Below, in pieces: positions 36,926 through 47,495 of a stretch of DNA of 52,636 bases (within the stretch, counting starts at the first letter, position 1; each line of letters begins with the position of its first letter). Both the position numbers and the translations under genes were made by a program. Source of the stretch: Rhypophila decipiens (lineage: Eukaryota > Ascomycota > Sordariomycetes > Sordariales > Naviculisporaceae); assembly GCA_033297075.1 (NCBI GenBank), contig MU858283.1, positions 1 to 52,636 of the forward strand, written 5' to 3'. Below the pieces are notes generated by a model that searched no databases, was not told the DNA's origin, and worked only from the letters and a program-made list of their open reading frames with translations.

Positions 36926-39172
36926 CTTGGACGACGGTGCTGGTGACTTTCTGTTGGGGTGTTATTGGGGCAGACGAAGGACAACTGCGTTTTAAATGTT
37001 TTGCTGTATGATAAATCGATATGTAAACTAAATGAAGAGGGTTTGGTTAGTCAATGGCAGCCAAAGGGGCCTAGACAGCGGAACATCGCTTTGGGAGAAT
37101 GATGCCGGAGGAGGACAAAGAATCGACCGGTGTGGCTCGTGGCACCCCGGCAACCGAAAACTGCCCCGGCGAGTACAGGAAGGGTACGGGACGGGAAGTA
37201 GCTGGCTTCAGGAACGGAACGAGGAGAGTTTGGGTACATACTCGGTCAACGATCTGGAAGAACAGCTCAAGTTCCAGTGCTGTCACTTGACTGGCAAGCG
37301 AAACAGCTCTTCTCTCTACGATTGCCCGGCTGCGGTGCCTTAAGCTCCAAGCTCTAGCCAAGGGTTCCCCAATAAATACAGTGTTGGCGAATTGATGGGA
37401 TGGAAAGGTAAAGAAAAAAGGTGGAGGAGGATCGAAGAAAAGGCGGCGAGAATCCCAGCCGAGGGCGGTGCTTTTACACACGGTGGGCAGCAGAAGGTTC
37501 GAGGTTCCGCCGTCGCCGGAGCATTGCTCAATACGGCCCCTGGAATATGGGATGACTGGGATTCCCACCTCTCACCCACATCTCACTGTGTGGATGGCCG
37601 GCTTGTGTGTTCCACAATATGCATGTCACTGGAAGGAACCCCCAAATTTGAAAAGAGTCTTTTCCCATGCAGCGCCAGAGAGTGTTCAAGCGGGTAGGAG
37701 CTACCTGCGCAGTTCCTGTACAGCAGGAGCACCGGGCACTCGGGCAGTTTGACTTCACACCAAAAAAGAAAGCCACTTTCCCACCACTGACGCTTTGAAA
37801 TAACCGAGCGTGGACGCTGTACTTGGCAGCTTACCTACAATTACATCAAGTTAGAAATCGTGGAGCAGTTCAGGCGGCTCGATGTGAAGTCTGGAGTGAG
37901 GAAAAATTAGAAGTCGCGGGATGTTGATGTTTCCTTGAGCGGCGGTTGCCATAAGGCACAAGTGGCGGTCAACCCCGGTCAGCGGGACAATAATCGGGGA
38001 CTCATGCACGGCCAGTTTGCACACTAGACTCTTCCCAGGTTCGGAACTTGTGGATGGCTTCTTGGTTCCAATATGAAAACATAACGTACATATCACTAGT
38101 GAGAACGAAACCTACCCTACCTCTTGGTGCTGTGACACAGGCCAGGTACTGTCAAGACCGCCCTATCTGGGTCCAATGATCCATGCTGGAATGTATGTGT
38201 TGAAAACAGCGTGTGACATCCATTATAATTGTTGACAACGGGCCGTTGATGCAGGCAATGGGAAGCGGATGTAGCCCGGTTCTTGGACGACGTCGTCGAG
38301 ATCCAGAATCCAGCAAGTATCCACCCCGCATCCACCGTGAACCCGATATAGGAGCCCCGCAATCCCCCCGTTACCCCACCCTGACTTAAGGTGGGGTTAG
38401 AGCAGTGATCCAACCGAGCTGTGAGAATATAATGGGGGCCGAAACAAGTTTCAGCATAAAATTTCTTTGATGAGATGAAAGAGCCGCGTAGAAAAGGCAC
38501 GAAATGGTCAGCACGATACCGGCCTTTGTGCGGTTCTAGAGAAGTAAAGAACGAAGAGAACCAGAAAAAGGGTTTGCAATTTTCTTTAGCTCGGATGGCG
38601 TCACAAGTGAGAAGAGTAGACAAACCCCTGTGTGCAGTCGGTTGCTTGGACTGAGATACATCCCATACATCCGCAGAGATCAGTCCAGAGCAGCTAGCTA
38701 CTTTCAAGGCAAGCTTGACCAACACGAAGTACCACTGAATTTATCTATGTGGACTGGGAACAGGGTCGATAAAAGAGGCATCAAAATCCTTATATATCCA
38801 TTCTAATGTAGATAATATCCATAGATGATGATCAAGTTTCTCGATATCAGGACTTGTTCGTCGAAACATACCGAAAGCTTCCCCCATGGTTCATATAACC
38901 TGTGTAGCTTGTTTTCGCGGCAAAGTGAGTGTGGCATTTTCAATCATTCTATTTGCACAGTGCTCCATTAACGGCGAAACCTTGTTCGAGAATCAAGTCC
39001 GTGCACGGATTCAGTTAGTCATCAGCCCGTCGCAGCTTCAACGCAGCGATAACTTGCAGCTGGTTTGCGCCCAGAACGGAAACACGAACTTAAAGAAGGA
39101 GGAACCTGACACCCTAGGACGCAAAATACAAGCCCGCCAGTGCCATTAAATGCCATCGGCACTATTAAGAAT
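36926..39172. promoter_or_regulatory. Long divergent intergenic region between MET13 and LSM4
   Basis: No supported gene lies in these 2.25 kb. The longest minus-strand frame (38117-38725) has no internal Met codon and starts at GTG, so I rejected it. A hairpin of accccacc / ggtggggt (8-bp arms, 9-nt spacer) lies at 38373-38397. Both promoters must lie here. Confidence 0.45.
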
Positions 39173-39780
39173 ATGGCAAGTTCTTTTCAATTCAACAGTG
39201 CCCAATATCAGTTTCTCGCAATTGTGCTAACTGCTCTGTGTTGTTAGCTACCCCTCGGTCTGCTGAACGCGGCGCAAGGCCACCCCATGCTGGTCGAGCT
39301 CAAAAATGGCGAGACCCTCAACGGCCATTTAGTACAATGCGACACCTGGATGAATTTGACGCTGAAAGAGGTGGTCCAAACAAGTCCGGTTGGTCAACTT
39401 CCCCCGGAACCGACGTCGACCACGTTATTGACTAGCTGCTTTCTAGGACGGCGACAGGTTTGTCAAGCTACCTGAGGTATATGTCAAGGGAAACAATGTG
39501 CGTTTTTTGCTACGACTCATCGGATTCATTCCTTGGTTATCCCTGTTGCTTGGAGGAGTGTTGCTGATGATGGCCATTTTTCCAGATCAAATACTTGCGC
39601 GTCCCAGACGAGATTCTCGATTTAGCCAAGGAACAACAGAGCCAACAAGGAGGGTTCAGGGGAGGTCGTGGCGGCCATGGCGGTCAGTCAAGAGGCGATC
39701 ATGGTGGACGCGGAGGCGGGGATAGAGGTCGTGGTGGACGTGGCCAGGGAAGGGGGCGTGGCCGAGGACGAGGAGCATGA
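39173..39780 (+). CDS. LSM4: U6 snRNA-associated Sm-like protein LSm4
   Basis: Four exons: 39173-39175, 39248-39388, 39447-39497 and 39586-39780, giving 129 aa. The first exon is only the ATG, followed by a GC-AG intron (donor GCAAGT, branch site GCTAAC, acceptor TTAG). The spliced N-terminus reads [19 protein letters not shown], as in other LSm4 proteins. Sm1 ([20 protein letters not shown]) and Sm2 ([18 protein letters not shown]) motifs are complete. The C-terminal tail is RGG-rich ([15 protein letters not shown]), typical of LSm4. The protein sits in the LSm2-8 ring binding the U6 snRNA 3' end and in the cytoplasmic LSm1-7 ring acting in decapping. Intron 2 has a GTTGGT donor, confirmed by the restored TSPDGDRF. 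Confidence 0.93.
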
Positions 39781-40469
39781 TGCCAATAACAATCGAAAGG
39801 AGAGGCGCCCCGAGATTACCAAACAACATTTCCAATTGGGTTTCGAGCAATAGGGAATTTCACGGCAGCCCAGCATGGAGTTTCGACAGCTGTTTGGCGG
39901 CAGGCCAAACTGGCGGGGTTCTAGGCATGTGCTGCATGGCAGACCAAGACGAGGTTTCCATGAAAGAGCATGCGATATCATACGATGATTGGCCACTGCG
40001 CGGAAACACCAGCACAGAAGGGGCACGAGACCGAGATATATCAGTAAACCCCGTAGGAGGGCTAGCTGAGAAGATGAGTTGGCTGTCGCGTAACGGAGTT
40101 GAGGACCCCCGGGGCAGCTTGCGCGGTCCTGCTCATTGGGCCTCACGAAGAACATTGCAAAATAGGCAAACAGGCCTGCCTTTGTTCCTCTAGATCCTCA
40201 GATGAGATATCACATTGGTTTACTTTCTCACTGAGAGTCATGTGAAACATGATAGTAGTACCTATAATACGGACGGATATGTCAATGTAAGTGGTTTGAA
40301 CGATAGCATGTGACCACGCGTGGAGACACCGTCTTCCGTCCCCACTACATACCATTTAAGGGATCCGCTGCGTAAATATTTCTGACCCCTGTCCATACTT
40401 CAAACAAGCTTCTCAAGACCTCTCCCGGTTGTGAGGTCACTGATTAAATTCGCAGCCAGGAGCTTATCA
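39781..40469. other. Intergenic region between LSM4 and PPR-like gene
   Basis: The LSM4 3' flank and the promoter of the following plus-strand gene. No gene is recognised. Frames spanning 39777-40193 lack family motifs. Confidence 0.5.
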
Positions 40470-42350
40470 ATGTCGCCGGCCACTGGAATTGTGGTCGATG
40501 GACTACGGCGCGCACTCTGCCCCTCAATTGATGCGATCCTTTCCTCCTCCCACAAAGCTGCGGCTCGATCCCGGCCCCAGTCACGACGATTACGGTCTGT
40601 TACCACCCGAAATCATGACAACCTCTCCCCAACTTCGAGGTGTCAAATACGGCGCACGTATAGCAGCGCCGCGCCCATAAATACTGAATCTCGCGACGAT
40701 GCGACTGTGCCTACACCACACAAGCCCGAGACCTCCGCTGCTTTGTCGCAGAGCTCGACGGCAAAACTTTACGAAACTTTACGCGAGCTTCGTGGCCAGA
40801 TGGGAAAGGGAGCTGCAATACGGAACAAAGTTCAGTCTATTATGCAAACAGACGGCCAGAGAGCCAACATCTTTCTTTACGAAGCATTACTGGCCGCGAA
40901 TTGGGATACAGCCGGGTCCGTGGATGAGCTGGCCTTGATACTTGGAGCTGCGCAGGACTCGGGTATCCCCTTGTCATCGAACCTCTACCACGATGCCTTA
41001 CGGGCGCTAGCCATCCATCCAGACTATTCCCTCAGAGCTGCAATACTGAGCGACATGTCGGACAATGACATTCTACTGAGCACAGACGGCAAGATCAGCG
41101 TTGCCTTGGGGTACCTCCGAGACGGTCAGCACGAGATGGCACTAGACTATCTAGACGAGATGATTGCACACGTTGGTGGTGATGCAGAAAGTATACCCCC
41201 TTGGGTCTGGGACATATTCATATACAACCTAGGCACCCTCGGGTTCGTCGACGAGTCGTTCCGGCTCCTCCAAAAGCGTATAAAGTCCAGCCCCAGCGCC
41301 ACCATCAGCCCCGTACTCTGGAACTTTGTCCTAGAAGAATGCAGCAGGGCACTTCACTACGGAGGGACAGAATTCGTCTGGAACCGCCTGGTCGAGCTTG
41401 ACCTCTTGAACCCGTCCGATGGAACCACGCACAACGTGCTCAACACAGCGGCGCGACACAAGGACTCGGCCCTCGCCACGCAGGCGATCCAGCACCTCTC
41501 AGCCAAGCGCATCAAGCTCGGCCTGCAGCACTACGAACCTCTGCTGGATTGCTACGCTGCCAACGGCGATTTGGAAAACGCCCTCCGCGTGCTGTGCATC
41601 ATGAACGACGCGGGTTTCCAAACAGACCCAGCCTCTACCAGATCTTTATACACGGCACTAAAAAGCTCCCCCGAACTGTTGGCCACAGGACCGGATATCC
41701 TGCGCTCTCTACACGACACGTACAAGGACATCCCCACCTCGGCGATGAACGTCTTGATCGAGTCCCTCCCTGCCACGGAATGGGCCGCGGCAGTGGATAT
41801 ATACCAGCAAATCAGGCACCTGTGCCGTCTGGGCCCTAACAAGCGCACATTCGACCTGCTGAGGGAGAAGGCGACAAGTGCGGAGGAGATCAGGTTCGTC
41901 GTGACGGAGCTGTACATGTCTGGCCTGAGGCGTGACTGGTCCATGTACGATGCGCTGGTGTATGCGTATACCCTCGACAACAGGCTCGATGATGCCTTTA
42001 GGTTTCTGGAGAAGATTACCGGCCAGGAAGAAAACGCAGCCGAGGTTGGATCATCAGAGGCAGAGGGGGGAACAGATGATGATAGTAGCAGCAGCAGCAG
42101 CAGCAGCAAGAGACATTGGCTTCGGCAGCGGACTTTGTTTGCCCTTTTGGAGTGTTGCTTTCGGCATGCTGATGAGCGGGCTTGGTGGTTGATTGATGAG
42201 GCTAGGGGGAAGGGGGTCGAGGTTGGTAGGGAGCGCGTGTTGGAGTGGGTTGAGCTGGCGAGGAGGACGGAGGAGGAGGAGAAGGAGCGCGCACAAGCAC
42301 CTCAGCCTGAGACGCTGGAGCAAGCGGGTGAGAAGATCATTGATAGCTAG
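40470..42350 (+). CDS. Pentatricopeptide-repeat-like protein, probably mitochondrial
   Basis: A single exon of 626 aa from ATG 40470-40472; the open frame extends 13 codons upstream but without an ATG. The first 80 or so residues are rich in Arg and Ser with few acidic residues (RRLRSVTTRNHD, CQIRRTYSSA), consistent with a mitochondrial presequence. The body is a run of helical hairpin repeats of roughly 35 residues, for example LYHDALRALAIHPD, WDIFIYNLGTLGFVDESFRLLQ, HYEPLLDCYAANGDLENALRVL and YDALVYAYTLDNRLDDAFRFLEKI. PPR proteins bind organellar RNA and act in its stability, processing or translation. The RNA target cannot be read from the sequence. A Ser tract encoded by an AGC repeat interrupts the C-terminal part, and the end is Glu-rich. 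Confidence 0.75.
   Translation: MSPATGIVVDGLRRALCPSIDAILSSSHKAAARSRPQSRRLRSVTTRNHDNLSPTSRCQIRRTYSSAAPINTESRDDATVPTPHKPETSAALSQSSTAKLYETLRELRGQMGKGAAIRNKVQSIMQTDGQRANIFLYEALLAANWDTAGSVDELALILGAAQDSGIPLSSNLYHDALRALAIHPDYSLRAAILSDMSDNDILLSTDGKISVALGYLRDGQHEMALDYLDEMIAHVGGDAESIPPWVWDIFIYNLGTLGFVDESFRLLQKRIKSSPSATISPVLWNFVLEECSRALHYGGTEFVWNRLVELDLLNPSDGTTHNVLNTAARHKDSALATQAIQHLSAKRIKLGLQHYEPLLDCYAANGDLENALRVLCIMNDAGFQTDPASTRSLYTALKSSPELLATGPDILRSLHDTYKDIPTSAMNVLIESLPATEWAAAVDIYQQIRHLCRLGPNKRTFDLLREKATSAEEIRFVVTELYMSGLRRDWSMYDALVYAYTLDNRLDDAFRFLEKITGQEENAAEVGSSEAEGGTDDDSSSSSSSSKRHWLRQRTLFALLECCFRHADERAWWLIDEARGKGVEVGRERVLEWVELARRTEEEEKERAQAPQPETLEQAGEKIIDS
42087..42108 (+). repeat. AGC trinucleotide tract in PPR-like gene
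   Basis: About seven AGC units encode a Ser run inside the reading frame. It lies between two predicted helical repeats and is probably a flexible insertion. Confidence 0.7.
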
Positions 42351-43115
42351 GTAGTACTCGATTACATTCGGTGAATAGACGGCATAATTTTGGATATATC
42401 AAACTAATCGGAGAGCGATATGATAAAAACCTGACTGATTGACTGGGCTTCTTGTTGTAGCCACTGACTTGGGATAGCTATGGTTCTCAGCTTCTTTCAA
42501 GTCGTTGTTCCCGCCAGTCGCCTGTAGATGAATACCTACCTCTCTCTGACTACCGGCAGAAGAAATGCAATGCCCCAATTTTTCAGGCGGTTCCTACTCT
42601 CGTTCGTCCTCAAACTCGACGCGTATAATATATGCATGTTGTGTAGCCGAGTTAAATCCCCGACCCGACATAGCAAATAAAAGACCAGGTTATAAGTGGT
42701 GTACTTGGGCCCAGGGTAAAACAGATGCTCAAAATTAAAAGAGCGTATGCCCCTACCACTGATAAACCCTCACCCTGTATTATGAAGCTATGGTTCCTAA
42801 ATAGGTAACAGAACAGGAATAATGGTATAGATGCCAGTGCCAAAGCCAAGGCAGGAAAGACAACGCAGACAAGAAAGATATTTGTGAAAATATCGGCCAA
42901 AGCCACCGAAATAAAAGCTCGTTGAAAGGAGCTCTGCAATGTCAAACTCCCAACATGTAATATGCCCACGCCAGGTCATGAGCGAGACACGGGCCTTTAT
43001 CGGGCATGTCAATATCATCCGAACGTAGACCCCTTCCTTTCCTCCATTCATTAAATAAATCCATCATGTTGCGATAATAATGATATAGAACCAATTTTGT
43101 CGCCCCAATCTCTTC
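42351..43115. other. Intergenic region between convergent PPR-like and Zn2Cys6 genes
   Basis: Two genes converge here, so this is 3' flank on both sides. A 105-codon minus-strand frame (42652-42969) is hydrophobic but sits in the 3' flank and matches nothing I recognise. No gene is called. Confidence 0.45.
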
Positions 43116-43478
43116 TCAGCCAGATGGGTTATTCCTCAGCATCTCATACAAAGCATGGTCTCCGCCGTCAATACTGCTGTAGGTATGGCTAGACAGGTTC
43201 ATCGACCTATGATGCGCCTGCTGCTGCTGACCATAACTCGAAGGCGCATGGGCATGTTGCGAGTGGGCATTATGAGATGATGCCCCGCCGCCCCCACCTG
43301 TACCGGCGGAATACCCACCACCGCCTCCGGCAGCAGGAGTACCGCTATAGGTGGACGACGCGTTATTAGTCGGCGTGAATCCGTACCAGTTTTGTTGCTG
43401 CGGTTTGGTATTTGCTGAGCCAGTCGAACCATGCGCCTGGTTCGAGTAGCTGTTATAGCTCTGCCTTTGGGAGCTAGA

Positions 43479-43512
<34 letters not shown>

Positions 43513-46500
43513 GGTTGTTGGTTATAAGTGTTGGCTGCCGGGTTCCTGGTTGCAGGGGCAGCCAGCGGCTGTGGACGGACACTGAATCCTTGCAATATCT
43601 GAGACTGGGGTTGCTGATTAGTGGCGGGAGCAGCTAGGTAGGAGGAAGACGATCTGTTAGTTGAGGAAGGTTGATTATTGTTGCCGCTGTTGTTGTAAGA
43701 CTGCGAGTTCCGCGGTTGAGCAACGCCCGATGAGGCGCTTCCAGAACCCCAATGCGACGTGTTAGAAGTGGTAGCCGCGGGTTGGTTGTTATAGGATGTA
43801 TTAGCGCCCTGAGGGACGGGGTTTTGCAGCACGGATGAGGTCGTAGTATTGCTTGGTCGCGAGTTATAAGTGTCATATGAAGAGTATGAGTTCGAGATGG
43901 TCGCCGTCGGGTTGGTTGTGTATTGGTCATACGATGTAACGCGATTGCTGGCTGAGTCTGCTCTGGTGGTCTGATACTGGGAGTAGTTGTCATATCCCGC
44001 TGCTGCACTCGTGTCTCCTGCCGAAGCGGTGTGGCTATATCCAGAGTTATTGGCAACGGGCTTGGTGGCCTGGGTTTGGCTTGGCCGTACAGTTGTGATA
44101 TTCTGGACTGGAGTGTGAGTTTGTGCACGATTACTCTGCCTTGACTTTGCGCGGGTAGGTTGAGCCGCAGTCTGGTATGGAGATGTCACCTGTTGAGCAG
44201 TTGCCGGAAGAGGGATCGGAGTCGTGGATTGCGTAACCGCTGGCCAACCGGCCGTCTGCCGTATATCATCAAAAGCCTGCGACACAGCACCACGAGTCGA
44301 GCTCTGGTTCTGGTTCTGAATTTGGCTTTGGAACGGCTTGCGTGTCCGAGATTGCCTCGGCGAACGCCCGCTTGCTGAGGTCAAGTCAGCTGTCTGGCTC
44401 GCACTTTGCCACGAACTTCCTTGCCCGGACGCCGTACTGTTATTGTTGGCTGAGCTTGGCTGTTGTGAGACGGGACCAGAAGGCAGAGATCGCCTGGACT
44501 TGGTCCGTGTGGACATTGCGGGGGGTTGGGCTTCAGGCTGTATTGTTGGAGCTGGCGGCTCTGGGACAGGCACCGCAGCTTGCTGGACAGGGGCAGGGTA
44601 TGTGAAGTTATGGAGCGAGTTATCGGTAGCCGAGGTTGTCATGTAATCCATCGATGCGGGTGCAATACCGGAGTGGACGTCATGAGCAACATCTTCGGGG
44701 AACCCGAAGCCGGAAGTGTCGTAGCTTGCTGATGGCGGTGGATATGATGAAGGTGCCGCCGGTTCTTGGGCTGGCGAAATCATCATCGAGGGCTCGGGAG
44801 CAGGGTCATGAAAGCCGGGAGAGCCCAAATCCTCTGGCTCATCATCATCAATAGCCGTAGGATGCTCGGGGGCTTCGATTTCCTCTTGCTCTTGCTCTTG
44901 CTCTTGCTCTTGCTCTTGCTCCATGGTTGCCTGGGAGACGCGGCGGCCAGGCCTTGGCTTTGCCAAAGGATAATTGCAGCTTTCTCCCGAGGCAATGCAT
45001 TGTGAGCAAGAGGGTTTCCCCTTGTCACATTTAGTTTTGGAGGTACGGCAGGACGTGCAAGAACCTCTGGTGAGTCTCTTTTTCGACGCATCACCAGTGG
45101 CAGAGTCAAGGGCAGCATCAGCGGCCGCATCCTCTTGGGTGGCAGCTTTCTTTTTCCGCACTTTCCTCTTCGATGGGCTTGAAGGGTCAGCCTGTGTTTG
45201 GCTGCCTGCACGACCAAGGTTATCCGATGCACCAGAGTTTCCCTGAGGCGTGCTCTGACCAGAACTCGGCCCATCCTTTGAAGGAAGCACGATCCGCAGT
45301 CTCTCGGCTCCATAGGACACGAGCATAGCCAAAGACTCCTTTTGAAGGTCCGGCGCCTGGTTGGCGAAGATATTAAACTGTTCCGAAGAGAGAGTTTGGG
45401 GGTCAATATTGTGTTCGGTAAGCAGTTTGATTGCAACATCTCGTCGTCTTGCAGCCTCCCCCGGGGGTAGATTGAGAATCGAGTGGGTGTGGACACCGCT
45501 GTTGGACGAATCTGACCGAGCCTCGTTGCCATTTTCAGCACCTACAAGTCCTTCGGGGTAAGCACCGTACCCGTTCTGTTGGTCAAGTTCACCGTTGTTG
45601 TACAAGGTGCGTTCGGTGGTTTCGCCCACAGGAAGTGCCCCGGGCATCTCCGGAGGTATCATGCTACCGTTCATATCAACATTGGCAGTTGAGTCCTTCT
45701 TCTTCTTCTTTTTCCGCTTCGTTGGTGTTGAAGTCTCTCCGTTGGGGTCCCCGGCCCCCTCTTCCGTTCGGCGCCGTTTCCTAGGAGCTTTAGGTGCGTT
45801 GGGATCTCTAGGCCCCTTTGGTGCTTTCGGTGGCCTAGGTTGCTTCGGTTCCTTGGGTGGCTTGTTTGCCTTCTTCGCGGAAGCCGGGGGTTTGACAGGA
45901 ACGGGGTCCTCCATCGGAGGTACAAGAAGATCGACAAGTTCAGCAACGCTTTTGTGTATTGGCGTGTGCTCGTACTTGACGTCGATAGTTTTTGTTGACT
46001 TGACGAAAGCTACTGTTACGGACCCTCGACAGTCAAATGCCGGACGAGCTATATGTCCAAGTCAGTCTTCTTGTTGCCCGATACGTGGAAAAAGGAAAAA
46101 TAATAACCATGACATGCCCATGTTGATAGGATCCTGGAGGTCCTTATTACTCCACTCCCCAATAACTGCCCTCTGGGGATTCTTGGAGTTTTGGCGGCTC
46201 CATGCCTGATAAGAGTCCTTGCATATATAGGTGAAAGTCCAACCTTGATCGCCCCGGGAAACCTGCCGCACCGTCCAGTTACTTCCGTCAACCTCCCCAA
46301 GAGAGGCCATGATATACTTGGCGACTGACTTTTGTAAGACATGGTCATCCGCTGGTTGATTTATCAATGCGTCAAGCGCGTTGATCTGGCGGGTGGGAAG
46401 ATTAGCTGCTCCAGGAGTGTTGGGTTCGAGAGTCTCGTTTTCCGTCTCGGTAATCGGGACATGGAACACAGAGCTCGATCGCAGCTCGAGCTTGACTGTG

Positions 46501-46625
46501 ATGTGGTCGGCCCTCTTTTCCGTAACCTTATTGCTGAAGACATCCCGCAATTGGCTCTGAAGTTCTGCGATGGAACTGCAGGAATGGTTCGATCTGGACA
46601 TGTTCAGGAAAGCGAAAGCGTCCAT
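43116..46625 (-). CDS. Large nuclear protein with central Zn(II)2Cys6 cluster
   Basis: Two exons: 46625-46118 and 46048-43116, giving 1146 aa. They are joined by a GC-AG intron (donor GCATGT, branch CTGAC, acceptor TATAG) that restores DPINM-ARPAFDCRGSVTVAF. Residues 1-215 form an ordered-looking domain I do not recognise. Next comes a Lys/Pro-rich basic stretch (KGPRDPNAPKAPRKRRR, KRKKKKKKDS) with likely nuclear localisation signals. A conserved-looking helical segment, HNIDPQTLSSEQFNIFANQA, follows. The Zn2Cys6 cluster CTSCRTSKTKC-x6-C-x2-C-x6-C lies near residues 497-525, central rather than N-terminal. An EQ-repeat and a long Gln/Ser/Asn-rich tail follow. No fungal transcription factor middle domain is seen. 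DNA binding and transcriptional regulation are inferred; targets are unknown. Confidence 0.8.
43484..43512 (-). repeat. Polyglutamine-encoding trinucleotide tract
   Basis: A GCT/CTG run on the plus strand reads as consecutive CAG codons on the coding strand, giving an uninterrupted Gln run in the disordered C-terminal tail of the Zn2Cys6 protein. Confidence 0.8.
44883..44921 (-). repeat. Hexanucleotide coding repeat (CTCTTG)6
   Basis: Six exact CTCTTG units plus a partial unit encode an alternating Glu-Gln run just C-terminal to the zinc cluster. Perfect conservation of the unit suggests recent slippage, and length variation between strains is likely. Confidence 0.85.
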
Positions 46626-47495
46626 GACGACGGCGAGGTCTGGCGCGAATTTAATGGGGCGCGGGCGTGTCGTCCTCGGCCGTCGCGTTCGCCAAAAGAC
46701 GTCGATTGAGGCCCGGTTGTGTTGCCCCTTGCGATTTATATCGGTTGTCGCTCCAAGTTGCGGCTGTCGCGACCTTCATTCGCGTCGCTCTGAACTTTGA
46801 ACTTTGCCGACGCGGGTCAAGTTGATGTGGAGGTGCTGCGTGAATGCTGGGGTGAACCGTGCACCGAGGGTAACCAATAGCGACCCGCTTGACACTCGTT
46901 GCAGTGCTTTGTCAAAATGCCCAAGTCATGTGTCTTTCCTTTTACGATGGGATGAAAGTGATTTTGGGCCAAAAACAAATTTTCTTTGTAGAAAGCAGGT
47001 GAGCCAATAACCAAGTTCGGGATTGATTGAAAACGGGAGGTATTGTTTTCCATTGAACTGTACGGAGTAAATAATTCATCCCCCAGGTACAAAGTACAAA
47101 CTACCTCAAACTCCACTTTTTCGTGCTTATAAGGAGCGGACAGCTCTCAGCCATTGGTTTTGGGGTATCGGGCAAAGAACTGTGACCATAAGCTTTCTGG
47201 ATGGGAAATTATAGTTATTATACGGTATGCGTATAGTCCAGAGTCACATATGGATAATCATCATTTGCATTCAGATCCTGATTCAAATTCGGCTCAGCTT
47301 CTCTCACCGAAAGTGAAGGCAATCATACCACGGGCAGATTCCCAATCTTGCAGGAATCGGAACAATGTGTTCTGGCTGTGCAGGACCCATTCGTGTTAGC
47401 TAATATATTTCCCAAACTCCTCGCTCAGTGACCATATCAAGACAAATAACAAATACAATCGGACCCGGTGACGATATTCCCTCCGTGCACGACAC
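46626..47495. promoter_or_regulatory. Promoter of Zn2Cys6 gene and 3' flank of Ku70
   Basis: Both neighbours are on the minus strand, so this is upstream of the Zn2Cys6 gene and downstream of Ku70. It contains GTACGGAGTAA at 47060-47070. No gene is visible. Confidence 0.5.

Noticed and set aside
35591..36946. 451-codon open frame antisense to MET13
   Set aside because: It fully overlaps the conserved reductase gene, has no family match, and is explained by codon bias of the real gene.
38117..38725. 202-codon minus-strand frame in the MET13-LSM4 gap
   Set aside because: It begins at a GTG codon, contains no internal methionine, and shows no domain; most likely a chance open frame.
45671..45914. 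Start of the Zn2Cys6 protein at the internal Met (45914)
   Set aside because: The upstream frame 46625-46118 and the segment 46048-45915 join in frame through a GC-AG intron and give a continuous conserved-looking N-terminus.
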